Assembly (NCBI GenBank): GCA_963718195.1 | Contig: CAVQYQ010000006.1 | Span: 682,001 to 746,000 of the forward strand | Reading direction: 5' to 3' | From: MADRE3 sp963718195 | GTDB lineage: Bacteria > Desulfobacterota > Desulfobulbia > Desulfobulbales > Desulfocapsaceae | Length of the DNA: 64,000 bases | Shown here: piece by piece, positions 44,640 through 53,527 of the stretch | How positions within the stretch are numbered: the stretch's first letter is position 1 | Layout: every line of letters starts with the position of its first letter | Notes under the pieces: model-generated | The model's input: only the letters and a program-made list of their open reading frames with translations | What the model was told of the DNA's origin: nothing | The model's database searches: none | Translations under genes and position numbers: made by a program

Positions 44640-46244
44640 TCACCCTGGCGTCCGGAAAGAGTCGTACCTGCTCAGGCCATACTTTTTTATCCTGTAGCCG
44701 ATCTGGCGCTGCGACAAGCCGAGTTCTCGTGCCGCTCGCACCTGTACCCAGCCATTTCTTCTCAGAGCTGCTTCAACCTCTTCTTTTTCTATTTCCTGCA
44801 GTTCTTTTGGCTGGATTGATTGCGGGTTATTGGTCATTTGTGATTTTCCGGTTGGCTGGTGGCTATCGCTGTCAGGGGTGAGTGGTGTAAGGTTTTTCGG
44901 CAGATCGTTAATTGACAACTGGTCGCTTTCAGCAAGGATCACCATGCGCTCAACCATATTCTGCATCTCCCTCACATTGCCCGGCCATGGGTAAGAAAGA
45001 AGAAAATCGAGCAATTCAGAGGAAATTTTCAAAGACTTGTTGTTCCGCTCGTTACTCTTGTTCAGAAAGTGGTTGAATAACAGGGGGATGTCTTCCAAAC
45101 GTTCACGCAGTGGCGGCAGGACGATGGGGACCACGTTCAAGCGGTAATAGAGGTCTGCTCGAAAGGAACCTTTGTTGACCGCACTTTCAAGCGGTACATT
45201 GGTTGCTGCCACTATTCTGACATCGACGCTGAATGTTTTAGAGCCGCCAATGCGTTCGAATTGTTTTTCCTGCAGGATGCGAAGCATTTTTGCCTGCACG
45301 GAAAGCGGCATTTCGCCGATCTCGTCAAGAAAAATTGTACCTCCGTCCGCAAGTTCAAAACGTCCGGGGCGGGTAGCGTGGGCACTGGTAAAAGCCCCAC
45401 GCTCGTGACCGAAGAGCTCGCTCTCCAGCAATGTTTCCGGTAATGCCGCGCAGTTAATCTTTATAAAGGGCTGGTCCTTGCGTTTACCGCTTTCATGAAG
45501 TGCTCTGGCGACCAGTTCCTTTCCTGTGCCTGATTCTCCTAGCAGCAGTGCTGTCGCGTTACTGCTTGATATCTTTTCAATGATACTGAAAACTTCCTGC
45601 ATGGGTTTTGAGTGACCGATAATAAAATGGTCACCGTGGACGCCGTGAAGCTTTGCTTTCAGGTTTTTGTTCTCCGCTATCAGTTTTGCCTCTTTTTTCT
45701 CGATTTCTCGATGCAGCGTTATGAATTGAGCAATCAGCGTTGCAAGAACAGTCAGAAATCGAATGTCTTCCTCAAATAGGACATCATCATCAAACAGCCT
45801 GTCCACTGTAAGCACACCTTCGGGCTTACCCTGGACCATAACGGGGACACCGAGAAAGGATACCTTGTCGCGGCTGAAGGATCGCGCCCCGGTCCTGTTT
45901 AAGAACAGCGGCTCGCTGTGGACATCTGGAACGACGAATGGTGATCTGGTCTGGAAAATCTGGCCGCAGATCCCTTCATCGGGGCGATAAACGCCACGCA
46001 TCTTCTCCTTGGCAGACAGGCCACAGGAAGCCTTGATTGCCAGTCTACCGGTAGATCTTTCGTAGAGCAGAAGGGTCGCACGTTTCATGTTCAAGGTGTT
46101 CTGCAGTACTTCCAGGATGCTTGACAGGGTGGTGTCAAGGTGAGCGGCTGTGCCGATGAGTTCAGTGATGTTGTGCAGAGCGAGTAGCTCAACGCCCTGT
46201 GTCTTGGTTGGCTCGAAAGGTGTTGCTGACTGTGCTGAGCCCAT
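44640..46244 (-). CDS. nifA: Nitrogen fixation activator NifA
   Basis: A 534-residue enhancer-binding protein. A GAF domain (residues 25-175) is followed by a short coiled linker. The AAA+ domain (205-440) has Walker A GESGTGKE and Walker B GGTIFLDEIGEM. The C-terminal helix-turn-helix is typical of NifA (VRAARELGLSQRQIGYRIKK). The sigma-54 contact loop reads GAFTSA (283-288) instead of GAFTGA. The linker between AAA+ and HTH has no cysteine pair, so the oxygen-sensing type with CX4C is excluded. CAGGAG precedes the ATG. Divergent from nifH, it should activate nifH, nifE, amtB and nifV. Confidence 0.92.
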   Translation of the reverse strand: MGSAQSATPFEPTKTQGVELLALHNITELIGTAAHLDTTLSSILEVLQNTLNMKRATLLLYERSTGRLAIKASCGLSAKEKMRGVYRPDEGICGQIFQTRSPFVVPDVHSEPLFLNRTGARSFSRDKVSFLGVPVMVQGKPEGVLTVDRLFDDDVLFEEDIRFLTVLATLIAQFITLHREIEKKEAKLIAENKNLKAKLHGVHGDHFIIGHSKPMQEVFSIIEKISSSNATALLLGESGTGKELVARALHESGKRKDQPFIKINCAALPETLLESELFGHERGAFTSAHATRPGRFELADGGTIFLDEIGEMPLSVQAKMLRILQEKQFERIGGSKTFSVDVRIVAATNVPLESAVNKGSFRADLYYRLNVVPIVLPPLRERLEDIPLLFNHFLNKSNERNNKSLKISSELLDFLLSYPWPGNVREMQNMVERMVILAESDQLSINDLPKNLTPLTPDSDSHQPTGKSQMTNNPQSIQPKELQEIEKEEVEAALRRNGWVQVRAARELGLSQRQIGYRIKKYGLSRYDSFRTPG

Positions 46245-46674
46245 ATCAATTCTCCTGTAATTCCGGAATCATGCGGATTATCCGGGTAGGTATCGTATTT
46301 CCCTCGAAATGTTTCAATGTTGATAATTTCTTGTTTTGAGAGGGTTCCATTGTGTCTATACCCAGCCATACGCAATTATCGTTCCATCTGTGCAGGTGGT
46401 TGTTTTGCCATTAAAAATGCCCTAAAAGCATAAAACGGATGTGATAAGAGAAGATAAGTGTGACAAAAATGTTCAGCAGCGACGTTTGTTATTTACAAAA
46501 ATGTACATCATTCGGTCGTCTGAATTCGGGTTTGAATCCATGGAGATCTAGCGACGAATTTGTCTTTTTCTTACAAAAAATGAATGAATGTCACCTTTGT
46601 AAGGTTGGCTGAATTATGTTCATAGGTTCCATTAAATAATTGATAATATTATAAATTAATCAATAATTTTGGGA

Positions 46675-46690
46675 TGGCACACCCTTTGCT
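46675..46690 (+). promoter_or_regulatory. Sigma-54 promoter of nifH operon
   Basis: TGGCAC-N5-TTGCT is a perfect -24/-12 match, 100 bases upstream of the nifH ATG. No exact TGT-N10-ACA occurs in 46245-46674; the closest is a TGT-N9-ACA at 46561-46575. Confidence 0.9.
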
Positions 46691-46790
46691 CATAAAGGGG
46701 CACAAGGACTGTGGATAACACAACTGAGAGAACTGACTGATAAACCATTTACTCAAAGTGTCAGCAACGATGACTGATAAGGAGAAGATC

Positions 46791-47621
46791 ATGAGAAAAG
46801 TTGCAATTTATGGAAAAGGCGGAATTGGCAAATCAACAACAACACAGAATACGGTAGCAGGTTTGGCGGAAATGGGCAGGAAGGTGATGGTGGTCGGTTG
46901 TGACCCCAAAGCCGATTCAACCCGGCTGCTGCTTGGCGGTCTGGCACAGAAATCTGTGCTTGATACCCTGCGGGAAGAGGGAGAGGATGTCGAACTTGAT
47001 GATATTAGGAAACAGAGTTTCGGCGGGTCCTGGTCTGTTGAATCAGGTGGACCGGAGCCGGGGGTTGGCTGCGCCGGCAGGGGGATTATTACCTCGATAA
47101 ACATGCTGGAATCACTTGGTGCCTATGAAGAATCGGAGGGGCTTGATTATGCCTTCTATGACGTGCTCGGCGATGTGGTATGCGGTGGGTTTGCAATGCC
47201 GATCAGGGATGGCAAGGCTGAAGAAATTTATATTGTTTGCTCCGGAGAGATGATGGCGATGTATGCTGCCAATAATATCTGCAAGGGCATCATGAAATAT
47301 GCTCAGTCTGGCGGCGTGAGACTGGGCGGTCTTATCTGCAACTCACGGAACGTCGACAACGAAAAAGAGATGATCGAGGAACTGGCAAAAAAACTAGGTA
47401 CCCAGATGGTCTATTTTGTACCACGGGACAACGATGTACAAAGAGCCGAGATCAATAGAAAAACAGTAATAGAGTGGAACGGTGAATGTGCTCAGGCACA
47501 TGAGTATCGGGGATTGGCAAAGGCAATTGATGAAAATAAAATGTTTGTCATCCCCAAACCCCTGGAGATAGAAGAACTTGAACAGCTGCTCCTGGATTTT
47601 GGCTTGCTGGAAGAAGCATAA
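46791..47621 (+). CDS. nifH: Nitrogenase iron protein NifH
   Basis: A 276-residue dinitrogenase reductase. The P loop GKGGIGKS starts at residue 8, and the cluster cysteines are Cys94 (GCAGRGI) and Cys131 (DVVCGGFAMP). Arg97 is the residue modified by DraT in organisms that have it. The homodimer holds one [4Fe-4S] cluster and passes electrons to NifDK with ATP hydrolysis. The ATG at 46791 has AAGGAG upstream and gives the standard length. First gene of the operon nifH-I1-I2-D-K, under a perfect sigma-54 promoter. Confidence 0.98.
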   Translation: MRKVAIYGKGGIGKSTTTQNTVAGLAEMGRKVMVVGCDPKADSTRLLLGGLAQKSVLDTLREEGEDVELDDIRKQSFGGSWSVESGGPEPGVGCAGRGIITSINMLESLGAYEESEGLDYAFYDVLGDVVCGGFAMPIRDGKAEEIYIVCSGEMMAMYAANNICKGIMKYAQSGGVRLGGLICNSRNVDNEKEMIEELAKKLGTQMVYFVPRDNDVQRAEINRKTVIEWNGECAQAHEYRGLAKAIDENKMFVIPKPLEIEELEQLLLDFGLLEEA

Positions 47622-47649
47622 CCACTCGATATGATAAGGAGAAAAAAGA

Positions 47650-48003
47650 ATGATGATAATGATTAGAGCCATAATCCGTCCGGAAAAAGCAGATGATGTT
47701 CTTGCAGCGCTGATGGATGCAGGGTTTCCTGCAGTTACGAAATATGCAGTAGCAGGACGGGGAAAGCAGCGGGGCATCAAGATTGGAGAAGTAACCTATG
47801 ATGAGATCCCCAAGACCATGCTTTTGAGTGTTGTCCAGGAAGCAGATAAGGACTTCGTCATATCCACAATTATGGATTCAGCCCGCTCGGGAACCAAGGG
47901 CGCGTTTGGAGATGGAAAAATATTTGTTACCGAGGTCGAAGACGTCTACACCATCAGTTCTGGCGTCAAGGAAGATGCTGGAGTTGAGGAGGTAGCGGCA
48001 TGA
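47650..48003 (+). CDS. nifI1: Nitrogenase-specific P-II protein NifI1
   Basis: A 117-residue P-II paralogue between nifH and nifD, the position that defines NifI1 in archaea and group III nitrogenase bacteria. It keeps the ligand-binding core (TKGAFGDGKIFVTEVED) but has a divergent T loop (GRGKQRGIKIGEVTYDEIPK). With NifI2 it binds dinitrogenase and blocks it when 2-oxoglutarate is low (known from methanogens). An AAGGAG site precedes the ATG, and the gene overlaps nifI2 by four bases, consistent with 1:1 production. Confidence 0.95.
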   Translation: MMIMIRAIIRPEKADDVLAALMDAGFPAVTKYAVAGRGKQRGIKIGEVTYDEIPKTMLLSVVQEADKDFVISTIMDSARSGTKGAFGDGKIFVTEVEDVYTISSGVKEDAGVEEVAA

Positions 48004-48374
48004 AGGAAGTAATCGCTGTTGTTCGCATGAACATGATGAATAAGACCAAGGCAGCCCTGACTGAGGCCGGGATCGATGCCTTTTTTGCCCATGAAGCCCA
48101 GGGAAGGGGATATGGGTTTGTGAACCGCAAATTAATGGAAGGAACAGAGAAAGGCTATGAGGAAGCTGCGGCGCTCCTTGGTGAGAAGGGTAAATTGTAC
48201 CCAAAAAGAATGGTAACCGTCGTTGTGGATGACGATCAGATTGATGATGTCATCGATTCCATTATCAAAGTGAATCAGACAGGGAAGCCCGGGGACGGTA
48301 AGATATTCGTCTTACCAATGGAGACTGCTGTTCGCGTGAGAACCGGCGAACAAGGTATGAAATCAATTTCTTAG
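48000..48374 (+). CDS. nifI2: Nitrogenase-specific P-II protein NifI2
   Basis: A 124-residue P-II paralogue with the longer T loop typical of NifI2 (FVNRKLMEGTEKGYEEA) and a conserved C-terminal core (GKPGDGKIFVLPMETAVRVR). It forms the regulatory hetero-oligomer with NifI1 that inactivates nitrogenase after ammonium addition. It starts within the nifI1 stop codon region (ATGA overlap) and ends 22 bases before nifD. Confidence 0.95.
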   Translation: MKEVIAVVRMNMMNKTKAALTEAGIDAFFAHEAQGRGYGFVNRKLMEGTEKGYEEAAALLGEKGKLYPKRMVTVVVDDDQIDDVIDSIIKVNQTGKPGDGKIFVLPMETAVRVRTGEQGMKSIS

Positions 48375-48396
48375 GCCCCGTGTGAGGAGAACTATT

Positions 48397-50034
48397 ATGG
48401 GAAAAGCTCAAAAAATGGTGCAGTGGGATCCATACGATATCAAGGATAAACTCTTGGAGAAATATCCACCCAAAGTTGCCCGTAAACGCGCCAAACAGAT
48501 AATGATAAACGAAGCCCAGGAGAAAACGACTCCTGAGATCGTTGCAAATGTCAGGACTATTCCAGGCATTATTACCATGAGAGGCTGTACCTATGCCGGC
48601 TGTAAGGGGGTTATCATGGGCCCTACAAGCGATATCGTCAACCTCGTGCACGGACCGATCGGGTGTAGTTTTTACGCCTGGCTGACCAGGAGAAATCAGA
48701 GCGACGCACCCGGCGAACATGGAGAAAACTTCATACCATACGCATTGTCCACAGACATGCAGGATTCAGATATCATTTTTGGCGGCGAGAAAAAGCTGGA
48801 AGCGGCTATCCAGGAAGCATATGACCTTTTTCACCCGAAGGGTATTGCAGTATTTGCGACCTGCCCTGTTGGCCTGATTGGCGATGATATTCATGCGGTT
48901 GCCAGAAAGATGAAAGAAAAATTTGGTGACTGCAATGTGTTCGCCTTCAGCTGTGAAGGGTATAAAGGCGTTTCTCAGTCAGCGGGGCATCATATCGCCA
49001 ATAACCAGGTGTTTACCCACATAGTCGGGACCAGTGAAACAGAGAAAACCGAGGAATATAAAATTAACCTGCTGGGTGAATATAACATTGGCGGTGATGG
49101 TTTTGAGATTGATCGAATTTTGAAGAAGTGCGGAATTACGAATATCGCCACGTTTTCAGGTAACTCCACTTACGATCAGTTTGCCTCTGCCAATCAGGCC
49201 GATTTGAGCTGTGTCATGTGTCATCGGTCTATTAATTATGTGGCGGACATGCTGGAGACCAAATATGGAATACCCTGGATCAAGGTTAATTTCATTGGTG
49301 CGGAGGCCACGGCAAAATCTCTGAGGAAAATAGCACAGTATTTCGGAGACAAAAAACTCGCTGAGCTTGTCGAGACGGTAATTGCTGAAGAGATGCCGGC
49401 AGTAGAAGCAGCACAGGCAGAAGTTTTTCCTCGAACAGAAGGGAAGACCGCGATGCTCTTTGTCGGAGGCTCACGAGCCCATCATTACCAGGAGCTTTTC
49501 AACGAACTTGGCATGAAGACGCTTTCTGCTGGGTATGAATTTGGTCATCGGGATGATTACGAAGGAAGGCATGTCATACCCGAGTTGAAAGTGGATGCAG
49601 ACAGCAGAAACATTGAAGAGATCCATGTTGAACCGGACCCTGAACACTACCAGGCACGGAAGAGTGCAGAAGAGATTGCACTGCTTGAGGAGGCTGGCCT
49701 TCAGTTTAAAGATTATGAAGGTTTAAACCCGGATATGGATCAGGGAACCATCATTGTTGATGACTTGAACCAGTATGAAGCAGAAAAACTTGTAGCGTTG
49801 ATGAAACCCGATCTGTTTTGTGCCGGCATTAAAGAAAAGTTTTCCATACAGAAACTTGGTGTTCCAATGAAACAGCTTCACAGCTATGACTCCGGTGGGC
49901 CGTATGCCGGGTTTAAAGGAGCAGTAAATTTTTATTTTGAGATAGATCGGCTCGTCAATAGCAAAGTCTGGGGATACATGAAGGCTCCATGGCAGGAAAA
50001 TCCGGAACTCTCAGCCACATACGTGTGGGAATAA
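48397..50034 (+). CDS. nifD: Nitrogenase MoFe protein alpha chain NifD
   Basis: A 545-residue alpha subunit. The P-cluster cysteines are Cys64 (RGCTYAG), Cys90 (GPIGCSFYAW) and Cys156 (ATCPVGLIGDD). The FeMo-cofactor ligands are a cysteine in SCVMCHRSINY and a histidine in QLHSYDSGGPYAG. An insertion of about 50 residues (around 400-450, with EPDPEHYQARKSAEEIALL) is like that of clostridial and sulfate-reducer enzymes and marks group III. The start is set by GAGGAG before the ATG at 48397; a longer frame at 48382 is unlikely. It forms the alpha2beta2 tetramer with NifK. Confidence 0.97.
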   Translation: MGKAQKMVQWDPYDIKDKLLEKYPPKVARKRAKQIMINEAQEKTTPEIVANVRTIPGIITMRGCTYAGCKGVIMGPTSDIVNLVHGPIGCSFYAWLTRRNQSDAPGEHGENFIPYALSTDMQDSDIIFGGEKKLEAAIQEAYDLFHPKGIAVFATCPVGLIGDDIHAVARKMKEKFGDCNVFAFSCEGYKGVSQSAGHHIANNQVFTHIVGTSETEKTEEYKINLLGEYNIGGDGFEIDRILKKCGITNIATFSGNSTYDQFASANQADLSCVMCHRSINYVADMLETKYGIPWIKVNFIGAEATAKSLRKIAQYFGDKKLAELVETVIAEEMPAVEAAQAEVFPRTEGKTAMLFVGGSRAHHYQELFNELGMKTLSAGYEFGHRDDYEGRHVIPELKVDADSRNIEEIHVEPDPEHYQARKSAEEIALLEEAGLQFKDYEGLNPDMDQGTIIVDDLNQYEAEKLVALMKPDLFCAGIKEKFSIQKLGVPMKQLHSYDSGGPYAGFKGAVNFYFEIDRLVNSKVWGYMKAPWQENPELSATYVWE

Positions 50035-50053
50035 AACATATGAAGGTAAAAAC

Positions 50054-51427
50054 ATGTTATTGAAACATACACCAAAAGAAGTCATGGACCGGAAGGCCCT
50101 GATGATCAACCCGGCAAAGACCTGCCAGCCCATTGGCGCAATGTATGCAGCGCTCGGGGTCAAAGGCTGTCTGCCCCATAGTCATGGGTCTCAGGGGTGC
50201 TGTGCGTATCACCGCAGTACCCTGACACGTCACTATAAAGAACCAATTTCTGCGGCGACCAGTTCATTTACCGAAGGGGCTTCAGTTTTTGGTGGGCAGG
50301 CAAATTTAATCCAGGCGATAAACAATATATTCACTGTCTATGAGCCGGAGGTAATAGCGGTCCATACAACCTGCCTTTCAGAAACGATAGGCGATGATCT
50401 GCCCCAGATATTTGACAAGGCGAAAAAAGACAGGAAAGTCCCGGAAGGCAAGACCGTTTTCGGCGCGCCCACACCAAGCTACGTGGGATCACACGTCACC
50501 GGCTTTTCCAATATGGTGAAAGCCATGGCAGCGCTTGCCAAGCCGACTGGCAAGAAAAACGGCAAGGTGAATATTATCCCGGGCTGGGTTGAGCCCTCCG
50601 ACATGGAGGAAATTAAGCGGATTGCAGCATTAATCGGGGTGAAAATCACCATGTTTCCGGATACCTCGGGTGTACTTAACGGGCCCTTGACCGGGGAATA
50701 CAAAATGTTTCCTGATGGAGGGACATCAATAGCGGAGATAGAGAGCAGTGGTGATGCCACCGGTTCTATTGCACTTGGCGAGTGGTGTTCTGCAGAGGCT
50801 GCCCGCCTGCTGGATCGAACGTGTAAAGTGCCCTGCTCAATTCTCGATATGCCGTTCGGCCTCCAAGCGACCGACCGTTTTGTAGATGTCCTGAGAACAG
50901 TTGGCGGGACCTCGGTGCCAGATGAAATTTCACGGGAGCGGGGTAAACTTGTCGACCTGATTTCAGATATGCACCAGTACTTTTACGGTAAGAAGGTTGC
51001 CCTGGTGGGGGATCCCGACCAGTTAATTGCTCTGACAGAGTTTCTTGTCTCAATCGATATGTGCCCGACCCACGTCGTGACGGGAACCCCCGGGAAGAAA
51101 TTTGAGAGTCGCATCAGAGACTTGACCAGGGATATGGGCTTTGAGGTCAATGTCAGGGCAAAAGGCGATCTGTTTCTACTGCATCAATGGATCAAAAATG
51201 ATCCGGTTGATCTGATTATTGGAAACACCTACTGCAAGTACATTGCAAGAGATGAGGATCTGCCGTTTGTACGGTGGGGATTTCCCATTCTTGACCGCCA
51301 GGGGCATCAGCATTTCCCAACGGTCGGCTATATGGGCGGGTTGCGGCTTCTGGAACAGATTCTTGGAGTGCTTCTGGATCGGAAGGACCGAGATGATCCG
51401 GAATCACAGTTTGAGCTGGTATTATAA
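50054..51427 (+). CDS. nifK: Nitrogenase MoFe protein beta chain NifK
   Basis: A 457-residue beta subunit with P-cluster cysteines Cys24 (AKTCQPIGA), Cys49 (HGSQGCCAYH) and Cys107 (TTCLSETIGDD). It lacks the N-terminal extension of about 50 residues seen in Azotobacter/Klebsiella NifK, as expected for group III. Late conserved sites include FPILDRQGHQ. Gap to nifD 19 bases. Confidence 0.97.
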   Translation: MLLKHTPKEVMDRKALMINPAKTCQPIGAMYAALGVKGCLPHSHGSQGCCAYHRSTLTRHYKEPISAATSSFTEGASVFGGQANLIQAINNIFTVYEPEVIAVHTTCLSETIGDDLPQIFDKAKKDRKVPEGKTVFGAPTPSYVGSHVTGFSNMVKAMAALAKPTGKKNGKVNIIPGWVEPSDMEEIKRIAALIGVKITMFPDTSGVLNGPLTGEYKMFPDGGTSIAEIESSGDATGSIALGEWCSAEAARLLDRTCKVPCSILDMPFGLQATDRFVDVLRTVGGTSVPDEISRERGKLVDLISDMHQYFYGKKVALVGDPDQLIALTEFLVSIDMCPTHVVTGTPGKKFESRIRDLTRDMGFEVNVRAKGDLFLLHQWIKNDPVDLIIGNTYCKYIARDEDLPFVRWGFPILDRQGHQHFPTVGYMGGLRLLEQILGVLLDRKDRDDPESQFELVL

Positions 51428-51492
51428 ATACAATCCTGTAGCTTTCGCCAGCGATTGCTGCAGGACTTTTCGTCAGGAGTGGGAGCGGGCGT

Positions 51493-52671
51493 GTGGTGGA
51501 TATGAGTGTTGTCTCTTTTCAGGACTATAAAGGATCAGATGCGTCTCCAGAAGGCAGCGGGGATCAGTCGCGGGTCGTTCATCTGCCTGTCGCCCCGCAG
51601 GTCACGGCAAGGACCAGGTTTGCATCATCCCTGCCGCGTCGAGTTGGTTTTTTAATGCCGGAGGAGGCCCTTGGGGTGCTCGAAGAGGCGATGGAGACAT
51701 CGGTTGAAAAAATATCGATGGCGGCGATTTCCGGTCCCGGAGACCCGTTGGCCGTCCCTGATACCACGTTCAAGACAATAGCACTTGTCAAAGATCGATT
51801 TCCACAACTCAGCATTGGCATAAAGACGCTTGGTATCGGTGGAGAGGCCTTTGCACCTGATCTGGCACGAGCCGGTGTTGAGTACGTCGAATTGCTGGTC
51901 AATGGTGTACGTGCCGATATTCTTGAGAGACTCTATGCCTGGATACGGCCTGGACAGAAAACCTTGAAAATTACCGATGCGGTTCAACTGATGCTCAGGG
52001 AACAGTGTAATTGTATCCCGGCGTTAAAATACAATAACATCAAGGTTTCTGTCCTGACGACCCTCTATCCAGGTTATAATCTTGATCACATCAGGTGCCT
52101 GAGCCGAAAAATGATGGAACTAGGGGCAGGTAGTATATCACTGGTACCCTATGTGGCCGAGGCCGATGCCGAGGTGAGTCTTGAACCCCCAACTCCTTTT
52201 GAAGTTGCATCTGCAAGAAAGACTGCTGCTCAGCATCTGCCTGTTATCGATGCCCCTGTTCTGACACCATCTTCCAAGCCTCTGCAGGAAGACTGCTTTA
52301 CGACGGATCGACTGCGCTTAAAACCTCAGGCGGATCGTCCCAATGTCGCTGTACTCAGTTCCAACGGCATGGATATCAATCTGCACCTGGGCCAGGCGGT
52401 TAAGGTGCTTGTCTATGGGCCAAGAGGTGACGGACTTGCCTGCCTGCTCGAAGCAAGAAAGCTGCCTGGGTCAGGAACTGGGAGCAGGCGATGGAAGGAA
52501 CTGGCAGCGGTGATACCCGATTGTTTTGCCCTTCTCACATCAGGCATCGGCAATGCTCCTCGAAAGATATTATCTGAAAACGGTATCCGGGTCGTTGTTA
52601 CAGAAGAAAATATTGAAGGATGTGTTGATGTGCTTTACGGGGGTGGGAAAAAAGGGCCCGCCAGAAAATGA
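51493..52671 (+). CDS. NifB/NifX-like protein lacking radical-SAM cysteines
   Basis: A 392-residue protein that is collinear with NifB of this cluster. It begins with VVHLPVAPQ, has AISGPGDPLA where NifB has AGPGDPFA, and ends with a NifX-type domain (NVAVLSSNGMDINLHLGQA, then VIPDCFALLTSGIGNAP). The three radical-SAM cysteines are replaced by Val37, Thr41 and Ala44, and the later cysteine motif HCTRC is also gone. It therefore cannot bind the SAM cluster and is unlikely to make NifB-co. A role in carrying, storing or handing over a cofactor precursor is inferred. Lying between nifK and a ferredoxin, it belongs to the nifH operon. Start alternatives: GTG at 51493 or 51496, ATG at 51502. Confidence 0.85.
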   Translation: MVDMSVVSFQDYKGSDASPEGSGDQSRVVHLPVAPQVTARTRFASSLPRRVGFLMPEEALGVLEEAMETSVEKISMAAISGPGDPLAVPDTTFKTIALVKDRFPQLSIGIKTLGIGGEAFAPDLARAGVEYVELLVNGVRADILERLYAWIRPGQKTLKITDAVQLMLREQCNCIPALKYNNIKVSVLTTLYPGYNLDHIRCLSRKMMELGAGSISLVPYVAEADAEVSLEPPTPFEVASARKTAAQHLPVIDAPVLTPSSKPLQEDCFTTDRLRLKPQADRPNVAVLSSNGMDINLHLGQAVKVLVYGPRGDGLACLLEARKLPGSGTGSRRWKELAAVIPDCFALLTSGIGNAPRKILSENGIRVVVTEENIEGCVDVLYGGGKKGPARK

Positions 52672-52752
52672 GCGTGATCATCATCAAATAAGAAAATACA
52701 AGGAGAGCCACTTGCAAATCATCATTTTGCAAAAGGCTCAGGAGATTATGAA

Positions 52753-53058
52753 ATGGCTTTACCAGAGAAGCAGGTTCTCGTTTGTCAGAGTTTTCGAGTA
52801 AAAGGAGACCCGAAAGGAATCTGTCATAAGCAGACCGATGGTTTCCTTCAGTATATCGAGGAAGAGATTCTTGATAGAGGGCTTGATATGCAGGTTATTG
52901 CAACCGGTTGTTTGAAGCAGTGTGAATCGGGGCCGATTATGGTCGTCCAGCCTGAGAACTGGTGGTTCAAAGGAATAAACAGTGAAGATGCAATTGATGC
53001 GGTCCTTGACGGTATCGAGGATGGTGAGCCGGCCGGGGATTATCTGATTAGTTCATAA
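52753..53058 (+). CDS. Thioredoxin-like [2Fe-2S] ferredoxin
   Basis: A 101-residue ferredoxin of the clostridial/Shethna thioredoxin-fold type. The four cluster cysteines are Cys11 (VLVCQSF), Cys24 (KGICHKQ), Cys53 and Cys57 (ATGCLKQCESG). This class is often found in nif operons, where it is thought to serve nitrogenase or cofactor assembly; in Clostridium it interacts with the MoFe protein. CAGGAG precedes the ATG. It is separated from the GNAT gene by 13 bases, so it lies in the same transcript. Confidence 0.9.
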   Translation: MALPEKQVLVCQSFRVKGDPKGICHKQTDGFLQYIEEEILDRGLDMQVIATGCLKQCESGPIMVVQPENWWFKGINSEDAIDAVLDGIEDGEPAGDYLISS

Positions 53059-53071
53059 GGTACTGAACAAG

Positions 53072-53527
53072 ATGAAAATAAGAGCTGCCCATGAAGATGA
53101 TCTTGATCTATTGACAGACTTGCTGAAACAGCTGTTCAGCATCGAGGAAGACTTTGTCTTTGCTGTTGATAAACAGAAGAGAGGGCTGCAATTGTTGCTT
53201 GGTTCAAGCATGGCCCGGATTCTTGTTGCCGAAAAGTCAGGAGCCGTGGTCGGAATGGTAACCGGTCAACTGGTGATATCAACGGCAGAAGGTGAATTAT
53301 CGCTATTGGTTGAAGATCTGATCGTTGACCGGCAACAGCGTCGCAACGGAATCGGGACGCGGTTATTGCAGACGGTGGGTGACTGGGCAAAACAGAGAGG
53401 GGCCCGCCGAATGCAGCTACTGGCTGACCTGGAAAATATTCAGGCGCTTGACTTTTACGAGAAAGCTGGATGGGCCAGGACCAACCTGGTTTGTCTGAGA
53501 AACTATATCAGAGATAAGAATTCATGA
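53072..53527 (+). CDS. GNAT-family N-acetyltransferase
   Basis: A 151-residue single GNAT domain. The acetyl-CoA pyrophosphate loop is QQRRNGIGTRLL (motif A), and the C-terminal motif B is ALDFYEKAGWARTN. It is inside the nif operon, overlapping the next gene by four bases (ATGA). A substrate is unknown; protein acetylation of a nitrogenase component is possible but unproven. Confidence 0.85.
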   Translation: MKIRAAHEDDLDLLTDLLKQLFSIEEDFVFAVDKQKRGLQLLLGSSMARILVAEKSGAVVGMVTGQLVISTAEGELSLLVEDLIVDRQQRRNGIGTRLLQTVGDWAKQRGARRMQLLADLENIQALDFYEKAGWARTNLVCLRNYIRDKNS

